A DNA stretch of 64,000 nt from Brevibacterium atlanticum (GCF_011617245.1 NZ_CP050152.1:3400503-3464502); one strand, 5' to 3'. Positions 51,516 through 60,271 are shown, counted from the stretch's first letter. Program-made: numbers and translations. The notes: generated from the letters alone by a model not told the origin.

Positions 51516-52199
51516 TCAGGCTTCGAACTTGTATCCGAGCCCGCGGACGGTCGTGAGCAGTCGCGGTTCCGAGGGATTCTCTTCGACCTTCGCACGCAGA
51601 CGCTTGACGTGGACGTCGAGGGTCTTCGTGTCTCCCACGTAGTCCTCGCCCCAGATGCGATCGATGAGCTGACCGCGGGTCATCACCCGACCGGAGTTGC
51701 GCACGAGGATCTCGAGCAGCTCGAACTCCTTGAGCGGCATCGACAGCTCCTCGCCGCGCACGGAAACGACGTGGCGTTCGACGTCGATGCGCACTCCCCC
51801 GGCCTCGAGCACCGACTCGTCCTCGAAGCCGTCGGATTCGACGTTGCGCCGCAGCACCGCACGCACGCGGGCGAGCAGTTCGCGGGAGGAGTAGGGCTTG
51901 GTGACGTAGTCGTCGGCGCCGAGTTCGAGCCCCACGACCTTGTCGATCTCCGAGTCCTTGGCCGTGAGCATGATGATCGGCACGTTCGACTTCGCCCGCA
52001 GCTCACGGCACACCTCGGTGCCGGAGACGCCGGGCAGCATGAGATCGAGGAGGACCAGGTCAGCGCCGCTGCGGTCGAATTCCGCGAGCGCCTTGAGCCC
52101 GTCGTCGGCGACCGTCACCTCGTATCCTTCCTTCCCGAGCAGGTACGACAGCGGGTCCGAGAACGAATCCTCATCCTCGACAAGCAGAATACGAGTCAC
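51516..52199 (-). CDS. regX3: phosphate-response regulator RegX3/PhoP type
   Basis: OmpR-family regulator of 227 residues: TRILLVEDEDSF, the phosphoacceptor in LVLLDLMLPGVSG (Asp about 52), MLTAKDSE, YVTKPYSSRELLARV and a winged helix ending LLTTVRGLGYKFE. The GTG at 52199 overlaps the senX3 stop (GTGA). Orthologues activate phosphate-starvation genes through GTTCACC-like boxes. Neighbours phoU, senX3, gpmA, ybjN and mshA match the mycobacterial block. Confidence 0.95.
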   Translation of the reverse strand: MTRILLVEDEDSFSDPLSYLLGKEGYEVTVADDGLKALAEFDRSGADLVLLDLMLPGVSGTEVCRELRAKSNVPIIMLTAKDSEIDKVVGLELGADDYVTKPYSSRELLARVRAVLRRNVESDGFEDESVLEAGGVRIDVERHVVSVRGEELSMPLKEFELLEILVRNSGRVMTRGQLIDRIWGEDYVGDTKTLDVHVKRLRAKVEENPSEPRLLTTVRGLGYKFEA

Positions 52200-53617
52200 G
52201 TTGTGAGCTTCCTTTGTTCGCTTTCATCGGTCAGTTCCTCAGTCGGACCGTCACGGTCGGCCCGGGCGACGTCGCCGTCTCCATTATTATCACCGGCGGA
52301 GGGTGCGTTGTCCTCTCCACCGTCATCGCCGACGTCGTTCTCACTCGCCGAGGCGGCGCCCGCCGAGGCTGCAGCGCCGTCCGAATCGGAGCCCTCCTCA
52401 GATTCCCCGGTCGCGACCGCTGCCGGCGCCGGGTCTGCGGAATGCTCGATGAGCACCCCGTCGGGGGCCGAATCGCTGGCTGAGTGTTCGGGTGCGGTGC
52501 CCGCCAGAGGCAGCACGATCGTGAAAGTCGACCCTTTGCCGAGCCGGCTCCACACCCGGACCTCACCGCCGTGGGTGGCGATGATGTGCTTGACGATGCT
52601 CAGGCCCAGACCGGTGCCGCCGGTGATCCTGGACCGTGCCGGGTCGACGCGGTAGAAGCGTTCGAAGACCCGCTCGGTGTCCTGGGCGGACATGCCGATG
52701 CCCTGGTCGGTGACGGCGATCTCGACGCGTTCGTCGACGAGGTCGACCCCGACGCCGACGCGGGTGCCGTCGGGTGAGTAGTTGATGGCGTTGTCGATGA
52801 GGTTGCGCACCGCATTGACGAGGAGCTCGTAGTTGCCCTCGATGAGCAGATCCGACGGCGGGGAGATCTCGATGTGGATGTTCTTGCCCTCCGCACGCGT
52901 GCGTGCACGATCGGCGGCATCGTCGACCACCTCGGCGGCGGAGATCTTCTCCGTGGTCGCGGGAGCGGCGTGATCCTGGACGCGGGAGAGGTCGATGATC
53001 TCCTGGACGAGCTGGGTCAGCCGCTTCGACTCGCGCTGCATGCGCCCGCCGAAGCGTTCGACCGCGGCGGGATCGTCGGCGAAGTCGGTGACCGCCTCGG
53101 CGAGGAGGGCCATCGCTCCGATCGGGGTCTTGAGCTCATGGGAGACGTTGGCGACGAAGTCGCGGCGGACGGCGTCGACGCGCTTGGATTCGGTCTGATC
53201 GTCGCAGAGGACGAGAACGAAGGAGGTGCCCAGCGGTGCCACGCGGGCGTGGAGGAAGCGAAGCACGGAATCGGAGTTCTCACGCTTCTGTTCGAGGTCG
53301 ATCTCCTCGATGAGGCCTCGGGCACGCACCCGGCCGACGACGCGCAGCATCTCGGGTGAGGCGAGAGAATGGCCTCTGACCAGGCCGAACGTATACGCTG
53401 CCGGAGAGGCTTTGACGACATCGTCGCCGGCGTCGATGACGATCGCGGCCGACGGGAGGACGGCGAGCACCTCGGCGATGCCTTCGGGAAGGTCGTCCTC
53501 GGAATGCAGATCGGCAGCATCGCGGGAGCGTTCGCTGAATCGGAACGCCAGAATGCCCGCTATGCCAAGGCCCAGGCCGACGACGCCGGTCAGGACCGCC
53601 ACTACCAAGAGATCCAC
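52196..53617 (-). CDS. senX3: phosphate sensor histidine kinase SenX3/PhoR type
   Basis: 473 residues: one N-terminal hydrophobic hairpin (about 2-25), a PAS-like domain (about 45-140), the H-box FVANVSHELKTPIGAM, NLIDNAINYSPDG (N-box), TDQGIGMSAQD and GGTGLGLSIVKHI. A C-terminal tail of about 90 residues is acidic and Ala/Ser/Gly-rich. I start it at the GTG at 53617, 7 nt after TAAGCT; a longer frame to 53695 exists, but the leaderless signal and SenX3 topology favour the GTG. It is coupled to regX3. Confidence 0.93.
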   Translation of the reverse strand: MDLLVVAVLTGVVGLGLGIAGILAFRFSERSRDAADLHSEDDLPEGIAEVLAVLPSAAIVIDAGDDVVKASPAAYTFGLVRGHSLASPEMLRVVGRVRARGLIEEIDLEQKRENSDSVLRFLHARVAPLGTSFVLVLCDDQTESKRVDAVRRDFVANVSHELKTPIGAMALLAEAVTDFADDPAAVERFGGRMQRESKRLTQLVQEIIDLSRVQDHAAPATTEKISAAEVVDDAADRARTRAEGKNIHIEISPPSDLLIEGNYELLVNAVRNLIDNAINYSPDGTRVGVGVDLVDERVEIAVTDQGIGMSAQDTERVFERFYRVDPARSRITGGTGLGLSIVKHIIATHGGEVRVWSRLGKGSTFTIVLPLAGTAPEHSASDSAPDGVLIEHSADPAPAAVATGESEEGSDSDGAAASAGAASASENDVGDDGGEDNAPSAGDNNGDGDVARADRDGPTEELTDESEQRKLTT

Positions 53618-53624
53618 AACCTCA

Positions 53625-53630
53625 AGCTTA
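53625..53630 (-). promoter_or_regulatory. -10 box of the leaderless senX3-regX3 operon
   Basis: TAAGCT on the minus strand, then TGAGGTT, then GTG at 53617. Confidence 0.55.
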
Positions 53631-53656
53631 GGTGCTGTCCACCGTCTCGGCGCACC

Positions 53657-53724
53657 GAATTCACCTTGCCGCGGCCCATTTGCCGAGGAATTCACCTTTC
53701 CGACAGGTGACGTTCATTCGTTCG
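53657..53724. promoter_or_regulatory. candidate RegX3 (PHO-box-like) sites between senX3 and phoU
   Basis: GAATTCACCTT occurs at 53657 and 53688 (31 bp apart), and GTTCATTCGTTCG at 53712. The TTCAC/TTCAT cores at 53691 and 53713 are 22 bp apart, two 11-bp PHO-box units. The site is well placed to control both divergent genes. Confidence 0.5.
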
Positions 53725-53765
53725 TGGGAAGCTGACGTCTGTGTGCCTGCGCTCCCCCACCCTCG

Positions 53766-53841
53766 GCCGCTGACCGGTTCACCGGTCCGTGACCGGATTG
53801 CCCGTCCGTGATCGGACCGCCTGTCCATGATCGGCTGAGGA
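53766..53841. repeat. four 19-bp tandem repeats upstream of phoU
   Basis: Units start at 53766, 53785, 53804 and 53823; the middle two share GTCCGTGA(C/T)CGGA. They lie between the PHO-box-like sites and the phoU ribosome binding site. Confidence 0.75.
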
Positions 53842-53911
53842 CCGGATGCGCGCGCAAGCAGTCATCCCGATGAAACCCCCTCGCACGATCGAGAGTAAGG
53901 AAGAGCCGTCA

Positions 53912-54574
53912 ATGCGCGAAGTCTTCAAGAACGAATTGGACGATCTGGCCACCCAGCTGGTCGGCATGTCCACCAAGGCGCTCGAAGCGATTCGGCTCGC
54001 TAATCAGGCGCTGCGGTCCAACGACCTCGAACTGGCCGAACAGGTCATCGAGGCCGACGCCGTGATCGACAACATGCAGTTCACCCTCGACCAGCAGGCC
54101 GCGGAGATGCTCGCCCTCCAGGCTCCCGTCGCCGCCGACCTGCGCGCCGTCATCGGTTCGCTGCGGATGTCCGCGTCGCTCGAACGGATGGGCGACCTCG
54201 CCCGGCACATCGCCCAGCAGGTGCGCATCCGCTACCCCGAGTCGGCGATTCCCGAGAGCTTCGAGTCGACTTTCGCCCGCATGGGTGAGTCCGGAGAGAA
54301 GATCGCCGAGGCGACGCAGCGGCTGCTCTCGAATCCCGGCCTGACCGATGTGCCCACCATCAACGCGATCGACGAGGAGCTCGATGAGCTCCACCTCAGC
54401 GTCTTCGCGAAGCTCGCCGAGGCACCCGCCGCCTCACTGGCCCCGCGCCACATCGCCGACGTCACTCTGCTCTCGCGCTACTATGAGCGCTTCGGCGATC
54501 ACGCGGTCTCGGTCTCGCAGAAGGTCGAATACCTGCTCACCGGCAATTGGGAGCCGTACCTGTCGAAGAAGTGA
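53912..54574 (+). CDS. phoU: phosphate signalling protein PhoU
   Basis: 220 residues of two three-helix PhoU repeats. MREVFKNELDDL opens the first; the metal-binding ExxxD-type motifs are in LERMGDLARHIA (about 89-100) and RYYERFGDHAVSVS (about 188-201). It links phosphate transport to SenX3-RegX3 and keeps the response off when phosphate is ample. The ATG at 53912 has GGAAGAG about 9 nt upstream; an in-frame ATG at 53846 would add 22 non-family residues. Confidence 0.95.
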   Translation: MREVFKNELDDLATQLVGMSTKALEAIRLANQALRSNDLELAEQVIEADAVIDNMQFTLDQQAAEMLALQAPVAADLRAVIGSLRMSASLERMGDLARHIAQQVRIRYPESAIPESFESTFARMGESGEKIAEATQRLLSNPGLTDVPTINAIDEELDELHLSVFAKLAEAPAASLAPRHIADVTLLSRYYERFGDHAVSVSQKVEYLLTGNWEPYLSKK

Positions 54575-54628
54575 GGCGGGCCCGCAGAAGCGAGGCGCGC
54601 TTCCAGAACTGAGGCCCGCACGACGCAC
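54572..54628. repeat. three 19-bp repeats starting at the phoU stop codon
   Basis: Units at 54572, 54591 and 54610; units 1 and 3 begin TGAGGC and unit 2 CGAGGC, and units 1 and 2 end CAGAA(G/C). The first TGA is the phoU stop. Confidence 0.65.
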
Positions 54629-54631
54629 AGA

Positions 54632-54672
54632 CGACGATCGCCGAGGTGGTTCCTCCACCTCGGCGATCGTCG
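54632..54672. terminator. bidirectional terminator between phoU and gpmA
   Basis: CGACGATCGCCGAGGTGG and its exact reverse complement (18 bp) around a 5-nt loop. The stem is made of the over-represented CGCCGAGGTGG-type motif in inverted orientation. Confidence 0.85.
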
Positions 54673-54696
54673 CTGTCGCCCCAGCTTCAGCTAGCC

Positions 54697-55440
54697 TCAG
54701 CGTCCCTGGTTCGCGACCTGGCCGATTGCGTCGGCGGCGGCGTCGGGATCGAGGTAGGTGCCTCCGGGCTTGACCGGGGTGAAGTCCTCGGTCAGCTCGT
54801 AGTGCAGCGGGATGCCGGTGGGGATGTTCAGCCCAGTGATGTCGGCGTCGGAGATGCCGTCGAGGTGTTTGACCAGAGCACGCAGCGAGTTGCCGTGGGC
54901 AGCGACGAGCACGGTCTTGCCGACGGTGAGTTCGGGGACGAGGACGTCGTACCAGTAGGGCAAGAGACGGTCGATGACGTCGGCGAGGCATTCGGTGCGG
55001 GGAAGCGAATCGCCGAGGTTGGCGTACCGGGCCTCACCGGCCTGCGAGAACTCGGAGCTGTCGGCCAGCGCCGGCGGCGGGGTGTCGAAGGACCGGCGCC
55101 AGGTCATGAACTGCTCTTCGCCGAACTCCTCGCGGATCTCCTTCTTGTTCTTCCCCTGGAGGGCTCCGTAGTGGCGTTCGTTGAGTCGCCAGCTGCGGTG
55201 GACGTCGAGCCAGGAGAGGTCGGCGGCTTCGAGGGCGAGGTTCGCGGTGAGGATCGCCCGCTTGAGGCGTGAGGTGTGCACGACGTCGGGGACGAGGTCC
55301 TTCTCGCGCAGGAGCTCTCCGGCACGCTGGCCCTCGGCACGGCCCTTGTCGGTGAGGGGCACGTCGACCCACCCGGTGAACAGATTCTTCTGGTTCCATT
55401 CGCTCTCGCCGTGGCGCAGCAGGATGAGGTTATACGTCAT
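54697..55440 (-). CDS. gpmA: 2,3-bisphosphoglycerate-dependent phosphoglycerate mutase
   Basis: Interconverts 3- and 2-phosphoglycerate in glycolysis. The 247 residues begin [11 protein letters not shown] with the phosphohistidine (His 10), then [38 protein letters not shown] and [11 protein letters not shown] with the second catalytic His. The ATG at 55440 has no strong ribosome binding site. Its place next to phoU-senX3-regX3 is the conserved actinobacterial order. Confidence 0.96.
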   Translation of the reverse strand: MTYNLILLRHGESEWNQKNLFTGWVDVPLTDKGRAEGQRAGELLREKDLVPDVVHTSRLKRAILTANLALEAADLSWLDVHRSWRLNERHYGALQGKNKKEIREEFGEEQFMTWRRSFDTPPPALADSSEFSQAGEARYANLGDSLPRTECLADVIDRLLPYWYDVLVPELTVGKTVLVAAHGNSLRALVKHLDGISDADITGLNIPTGIPLHYELTEDFTPVKPGGTYLDPDAAADAIGQVANQGR

Positions 55441-55512
55441 GGCACCATTTTTGCACGACTGCGATGATGACCATCATTCGGTCCAGCGTCTCGCATATCA
55501 AAACAGGGAAGG

Positions 55513-55518
55513 TATCCT
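55513..55518 (+). promoter_or_regulatory. -10 box of the leaderless BASS transporter gene
   Basis: TATCCT, then 6 nt, then the ATG at 55525. Confidence 0.5.
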
Positions 55519-55524
55519 GTCGCC

Positions 55525-56670
55525 ATGACCGACGCACCGACACCGCAGTCCCCTGGAAATATGCCCCCGGGAAACCGGCCGGCTGGAGGCACATCTGCAG
55601 GGGGCACATCCCCTGGGAGCGCCGACGCTCCTGCCGCCGACCGCAGCTCGATCATCGCCGTCACGGCCCTGCCCGTGCTCGTCGTCATCGCCGGCGTACT
55701 CGGGTTCCTCCTCCCCGACGCCTTCACTCCCCTGGCGCCGTCGATCACCTGGGCTCTGGGTGTGGTCATGTTCTTCATGGGGTTGACGCTGACGCTGCCG
55801 GACTTCGCACGCATCGCCAAACGCCCGTGGGTCGCTGTCCTCGGCGTCATCACTCAGTTCGTGGCGATGCCGCTGCTCGGCCTTCTCGTCGTCTCGGTGT
55901 TCAGTCTTCCTGCCGAGATCGCCGTCGGCGTCATCCTCGTCGGCTGTGCTCCCGGCGGTACGGCATCGAACGTGGTCACGTATCTGGCCAAGGGCGATAC
56001 CGCGCTGTCGGTATCGATCACGACGATGTCGACGCTGCTCGCCCCGGTGCTCACTCCCCTGCTGACCCTGTGGCTGGCCGGCTCGTACATGGACGTGCCG
56101 TTCTGGTCGATGTTCGTCTCGATCTGCCAGACGGTGCTCGTGCCCGTCATCGTCGGTGTCATCGTCCGCGTCTTCGCGTCCGGATTCGTCGATGCGATCG
56201 CCCCGGTGCTGCCGTGGCTGGCATCGATCGCCATCGCCTACATCGTGTCCGTAGTCGTGGCCGGTTCGGCCGGGTCGATCGCGACTGCGGGTGTGCTCGT
56301 GCTGCTGGCCGTCGTCACGCACAATGTGCTCGGCCTGGCAGTCGGCTACGGCGTGGCCGCGGCCTGTCGCCTCGACACCCCGACGCGTCGGGCTATGTCC
56401 TTCGAGGTCGGACTCCAGAACTCCGGACTGGCATCGACCCTGGCGACCACGTACTTCTCGCCACTGGCGGCTCTGCCGGGCGCGGTGTTCAGCGTGTGGC
56501 ACAACGTCTCCGGTGCGCTGCTCGCCTCGATCTTCGCCCGCCGACCCTACGTCAAGGCACCGGTCGATGCGCCCGAGCGCGTCTCCGTGGGCGCCTCCGC
56601 GTCCGCTACCGAAGACACCGGATCTACCGGCGGAAGCACCGGATCCATCGATGGGAGCACCGAACGATGA
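55525..56670 (+). CDS. bile acid:sodium symporter (BASS) family transporter
   Basis: 381 residues: a 40-residue Pro/Gly/Ala-rich tail, then about 9 to 10 hydrophobic segments with GVVMFFMGLTLTLPDF, VGCAPGGTASNVVTYLAKGD (the crossover-helix motif) and MSFEVGLQNSGLASTLA (second crossover). The last 40 residues are a Gly/Ser/Thr repeat tail. BASS proteins import organic anions such as pantoate or pyruvate with sodium; the substrate is open. It overlaps the acetyltransferase gene by 4 bp. Confidence 0.9.
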   Translation: MTDAPTPQSPGNMPPGNRPAGGTSAGGTSPGSADAPAADRSSIIAVTALPVLVVIAGVLGFLLPDAFTPLAPSITWALGVVMFFMGLTLTLPDFARIAKRPWVAVLGVITQFVAMPLLGLLVVSVFSLPAEIAVGVILVGCAPGGTASNVVTYLAKGDTALSVSITTMSTLLAPVLTPLLTLWLAGSYMDVPFWSMFVSICQTVLVPVIVGVIVRVFASGFVDAIAPVLPWLASIAIAYIVSVVVAGSAGSIATAGVLVLLAVVTHNVLGLAVGYGVAAACRLDTPTRRAMSFEVGLQNSGLASTLATTYFSPLAALPGAVFSVWHNVSGALLASIFARRPYVKAPVDAPERVSVGASASATEDTGSTGGSTGSIDGSTER

Positions 56671-57254
56671 GCACACCGATGAGCGCCGAGGCGGCTCCGA
56701 GCCGGGGATTCGAGTCCTTCACCGGCGAATCACTCGAGGTGACGGGCCGACGGTTCACGATCCGGCGCGCGGTGGAGTCCGATCTGTCGGCCCTCGTGGC
56801 ACTGCTGCGCGACGACGTGCTCGGCGCCGCCCGCGAGGGCACTGCCGATACTGCCGCGGGCCGCACGAACACAGGCGACACCGACGCGTCCGACTCTGAC
56901 GATCTGGCCGCCTATGCTCGTGCCTTCGGACTCATCAACGCCGACCCCAACCAGCTGCTCGTCGCTGTCGAAGAGGATACGGAAGTCGTCGGCACGCTCC
57001 AGCTCAGTCTCATGCCGAGCCTGTCGCGTCGCGGCACTCTGCGTCTGCAGATCGAAGCGGTGCGCATCGGTGCCGCCGCACAGGGAATCGGCCTCGGCAC
57101 CTCGGTCTTCGAATGGGCGCATGACTGCGGTCGCCGCTTCGGTGCCCGGCTCGTCCAGCTCACGACCGACAAGTCACGTGGCGATGCGCAGCGCTTCTAC
57201 GCACGACTCGGTTACGTCGCCAGCCACGAGGGTCTCAAACTCCCACTCACCTAG
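56667..57254 (+). CDS. GNAT-family N-acetyltransferase
   Basis: 195 residues. After an unconserved N-terminus, RRFTIRRAVESDLSALVAL opens the GNAT fold; VGTLQLSLMPSL is strand 4, EAVRIGAAAQGIGLGTSVFEWA carries the acetyl-CoA-binding Q-x-x-G-x-G/A loop, and RFYARLGYVASHEGLKL is the end. A Thr/Asp-rich insert lies about 70-85. It is coupled to the BASS gene (ATGA). Its stop shares the bases CTAG with the convergent YbjN gene. Confidence 0.9.
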   Translation: MSTPMSAEAAPSRGFESFTGESLEVTGRRFTIRRAVESDLSALVALLRDDVLGAAREGTADTAAGRTNTGDTDASDSDDLAAYARAFGLINADPNQLLVAVEEDTEVVGTLQLSLMPSLSRRGTLRLQIEAVRIGAAAQGIGLGTSVFEWAHDCGRRFGARLVQLTTDKSRGDAQRFYARLGYVASHEGLKLPLT

Positions 57255-57862
57255 CGAGCATCACCTGCGGATTCGGCTTCCTGCGGCCGGTCGGCGATGC
57301 TCGTGGTGTCCGGCTCCGCCTCGGCGAACTCGGTCTCACCCTGACCGAAGGTGCCGAGGAACTCGTTGTCGTCGCCGCTGAGTTCCTTCTCGAATGCGGC
57401 GAGGTTGCGCGTCGACTCTCCGCGACTGACCCTCCACGCCCATTCCCTCTTCATCCCGGTGCGGAATCCGATGAGGAGGAGTTCGTTGAACGAGGAATCG
57501 GCAGTGGCGAGCATGGCTCCGAGCAGCCTGTCGAGCTCATCGAGCAGGTGCTCCCTGGGCACGCTGGCGCGCAGATAGACATCGCCGAGGCTGTCGATCG
57601 CGAACGCGACCGGTCCTGGCCTGAGGTTCTTCTGCAGCAGCCACCGGTTGAACTCGGCGGCGTTCTCGTCGGGGTGGCGGATGACGAAGGCCTGCAGGTG
57701 GGCTGTGCGGGCGAAGACGCTGATGGCGACGTTCGTTTTGAGCTTCTTTTCGCCGGGCAGGGTGACGACGATCTCGGAGTCCTCGACGGAGTCGACGGGC
57801 ACGTCGTTGCTCTCGGCCCACGTGCGCACGCCGGTGAGGATCGCCTCGGTGTCGGTGCTCAT
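57251..57862 (-). CDS. YbjN-domain protein
   Basis: 203 residues with a secretion-chaperone-like YbjN fold (about 25-140, with KLKTNVAISVF, LQAFVIRHPDENAAEFNRWLLQKN and DVYLRASVP) and an acidic tail. In mycobacteria a YbjN protein (Rv0487) lies between mshA and gpm1, and the order is kept here apart from the inserted BASS-GNAT pair. CGAAAGGCGTGAGACC precedes the ATG at 57862. The function is unknown. Its TAG and the stop of the GNAT gene overlap in CTAG. Confidence 0.88.
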   Translation of the reverse strand: MSTDTEAILTGVRTWAESNDVPVDSVEDSEIVVTLPGEKKLKTNVAISVFARTAHLQAFVIRHPDENAAEFNRWLLQKNLRPGPVAFAIDSLGDVYLRASVPREHLLDELDRLLGAMLATADSSFNELLLIGFRTGMKREWAWRVSRGESTRNLAAFEKELSGDDNEFLGTFGQGETEFAEAEPDTTSIADRPQEAESAGDAR

Positions 57863-57932
57863 GGTCTCACGCCTTTCGTTCGACTCTCGTGCTCACCATC
57901 GACTTTAGTCCTTCAGCACGCGCCGAACTCCT

Positions 57933-59393
57933 TCAGTACGCTCCCAGCGCTGCGGATCTCGGCCGCGACCCTGCATCCGCCGTCGCCTTGTGGGCGGTCA
58001 CAGCGTCGGGGTCCGGGAGGACGTCGAGGACGGCGGCGACAGTGCACCCCCAGTCGAAGCGCTCGGCTCGGTCGACAGCGTGGGCACCGAGTTCGCGGCG
58101 CAGCTCCTCATCGCGCAGCAGGGTCTCGATCGCCGTCGCCCAGTGGCGCGGGTTGTGGTCGGCGATGAGCAGTCCCGAATGTCCGTGCTCGACGATCTCG
58201 GGCAGTCCACCCACCGCCGAGGCGATTGCGGGCAGTCCGGAGGAGGCGGCTTCGGCGGCGACGAGGCCGAAGGATTCGCTGCGGGAGGGCACGATGAGCA
58301 CATCGGCGGCGCGGTAGTAGTCGACGAGGACGTGTGCGGGCACGGGCAGCCGCACCTCGACGCTGGGTTCTGCCGCGATGGCGGAAGTGAGTGAACGCAG
58401 GTACGTCGAGGAGACCGTCGCGGGCCGGCCACCGGCGCCCGCCGGTGTCCGGGGATCGACTCCGGAGGCCGCACCGAGGAGGATCCCCCGGGTGCGGGAG
58501 GCCAGGTGCGGATCGCGCTCACGCAGCTCGGCCAGGGCATCGACGGCGACGTCGGTGCCTTTGATGAACTGCATCCGCCCGACGTAGAGGACGATCGCTT
58601 CGTCGTCGCCGAAGCCGAGTCGCTGCCGGGCGGCGGACTTCTCACCGGGCCGGTAGAGAGTGTGGTCGACGCCGGGGCGGGCGATGACGACCGAGTCCGG
58701 TTCGGCACCGACTTCGCTGATGAGGTCGCGCCGCTCGACCGGGGTGCCGGCGACGAGGAGGTCGGCTTCCGCTGCGATCCGCTCTTCGGCCTGCAGGCGC
58801 TGGGGCCGCTCGTGGTTGGTCTCCGAGTCGCGGTTCTTCACCGCACCGATCGTGTGCATACTCACGGCGATGGGCACACGGACGCGATCCGGTTCGAACG
58901 CTCGGTCGGCATGGGCGGGTTCGCTCGGAGCCAACGAGGACTCCGCGGTGATCTCACGGGCGCGCAGGGCCGCCTCGGCGGAGATCCAATAGTGGGCCCA
59001 GATGAACTCGGCGGCACGGAAGTCCGGGTGGTCGTTGAGCAGCTGTGCGAGCTCGTCGATGGCGTCGGCGAGTTCGTCCTTCGTCATCGCATCGGTCGGC
59101 AGGTGGTGGAGGGTGATGGATTCGGCGATCTCCATACGGGTGCTGTCGTGCCCCCCTGTGCCGTTGTCGTCCCCGGTTCCCACATCGGCCCCGGTGCCCG
59201 TACTGACCCGGTCGCCGTCATTGCCCCCGGACCCGTCCAGCCCGCCGGGATCTGCGGTGAAGACGTCGACCCTGTGCCCCGCCTCGGCGAGAGCGCGCAC
59301 CGACTGATCGACGTAGACGTTCATTCCTCCGGCATCGCCCTGGCCGGGCTGAGCGGCGGGTGACGTGTGGAGGGAGAGGACGGAGATGCGCAC
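57933..59393 (-). CDS. mshA: D-inositol-3-phosphate glycosyltransferase (mycothiol biosynthesis)
   Basis: First step of mycothiol synthesis: joins UDP-GlcNAc to 1L-inositol-1-phosphate. The 486 residues of the GT4 fold contain SLHTSPAAQPGQGDAGGMNVYV, HYWISAEAA, VSMHTIGAVKN, VYVGRMQFIKGTDV, VPSRSESFGLVAAEAASSGLPAIAS and GHSGLLI. A Gly/Asp/Thr-rich insert of about 35 residues at 50-85 is not in typical MshA. The GTG at 59393 is 6 nt after TAGACT, leaderless. It follows the mycobacterial mshA-ybjN order. Confidence 0.94.
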   Translation of the reverse strand: MRISVLSLHTSPAAQPGQGDAGGMNVYVDQSVRALAEAGHRVDVFTADPGGLDGSGGNDGDRVSTGTGADVGTGDDNGTGGHDSTRMEIAESITLHHLPTDAMTKDELADAIDELAQLLNDHPDFRAAEFIWAHYWISAEAALRAREITAESSLAPSEPAHADRAFEPDRVRVPIAVSMHTIGAVKNRDSETNHERPQRLQAEERIAAEADLLVAGTPVERRDLISEVGAEPDSVVIARPGVDHTLYRPGEKSAARQRLGFGDDEAIVLYVGRMQFIKGTDVAVDALAELRERDPHLASRTRGILLGAASGVDPRTPAGAGGRPATVSSTYLRSLTSAIAAEPSVEVRLPVPAHVLVDYYRAADVLIVPSRSESFGLVAAEAASSGLPAIASAVGGLPEIVEHGHSGLLIADHNPRHWATAIETLLRDEELRRELGAHAVDRAERFDWGCTVAAVLDVLPDPDAVTAHKATADAGSRPRSAALGAY

Positions 59394-59399
59394 GGGGAC

Positions 59400-59405
59400 A
59401 GTCTA
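59400..59405 (-). promoter_or_regulatory. -10 box of the leaderless mshA gene
   Basis: TAGACT on the minus strand, then GTCCCC, then GTG at 59393. Confidence 0.55.
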
Positions 59406-59413
59406 GCCAACGA

Positions 59414-60223
59414 CTAACCGAGGAAATCGCCGAGGATGCGGCGCACTTCGTGGCGTCCGCGCCACAGGATCGACCCCGGAGGGAGCACCTCGAGGCGAGC
59501 GTTCGGGATGGCTGCGTCGATCGCCTCGGCGATGGGGACCGGGTGAGCCGCGTCGGCCTCGTGGGTGAGGATGAGGACCTCGCCAGGGAAGGTCCGCAGA
59601 TTCTCAGCGGCATCGGCAGTGTCGTCGACAGCGGTCTCGAGCGCGAGCCCGAGCCCGTCGGACATGTCCGTGTGGACGAGATTCTCCGCCTTCGCCTTCG
59701 TCCACGCCCGCGCGGGGAGCATCTCGGCCACCTCGGCGGGTTCCCGGGTGAGCATGAGATCGACGATGCCGTCGACATCTTCACCGGCGACAAGACCGCG
59801 CAGTCGCTCGAGGTAGGAGCGGTTGGCAGCGGTCACCTCGGCGGGGAATCCGGTGAAGGAGGCGGGCAGGACGAGGGCGACCTTCTCAAGGTCCGCGATC
59901 ACGGGGTGCGCCGTGCTGAGCAGGTAGAGCAGACCGCCGGCGGACATCGATACCCCGAGGGCCTGCGTCGCCGAGGTGGCGCGCAGGGCGTCGGCGAGCG
60001 ACTCGGCGATCTGAGGGTAGGTCCATCCGGGGCCGGGTGAGGGTCGGCCGCCGTGGCCGGGCAGGTGAAGGAAATGGCGGGTGCCGGAGATGCCGGTGCC
60101 GAAGGGGCGGGTGTCGCGGATGGCACCGGCGAAACCGTGGCTGAAGAGGGTGTGCGGAAGGCCTGCGCCGAAAGTGGCGATGTAACCGGTGTCGGGACCC
60201 GGCAGGCTGAGGTCGTCGCTCAT
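59414..60223 (-). CDS. alpha/beta hydrolase
   Basis: 269 residues with an N-terminal oxyanion-type FSHGFAG, HLPGHGGRP, the nucleophile elbow LGVSMSAGG (Ser in G-x-S-x-x/S-A-G-G), and a C-terminal HEADAAHPVP acidic region with a late histidine in GRHEV. The role is unknown; it resembles small-molecule esterases. The start at 60223 is the first ATG and has no strong ribosome binding site. It ends 20 bp upstream of mshA, on the same strand. Confidence 0.8.
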   Translation of the reverse strand: MSDDLSLPGPDTGYIATFGAGLPHTLFSHGFAGAIRDTRPFGTGISGTRHFLHLPGHGGRPSPGPGWTYPQIAESLADALRATSATQALGVSMSAGGLLYLLSTAHPVIADLEKVALVLPASFTGFPAEVTAANRSYLERLRGLVAGEDVDGIVDLMLTREPAEVAEMLPARAWTKAKAENLVHTDMSDGLGLALETAVDDTADAAENLRTFPGEVLILTHEADAAHPVPIAEAIDAAIPNARLEVLPPGSILWRGRHEVRRILGDFLG

Positions 60224-60271
60224 GCGGTGTGTGCGGTCATCGCGTCTCGTGCGGTCACGGTGCGTACAGCC

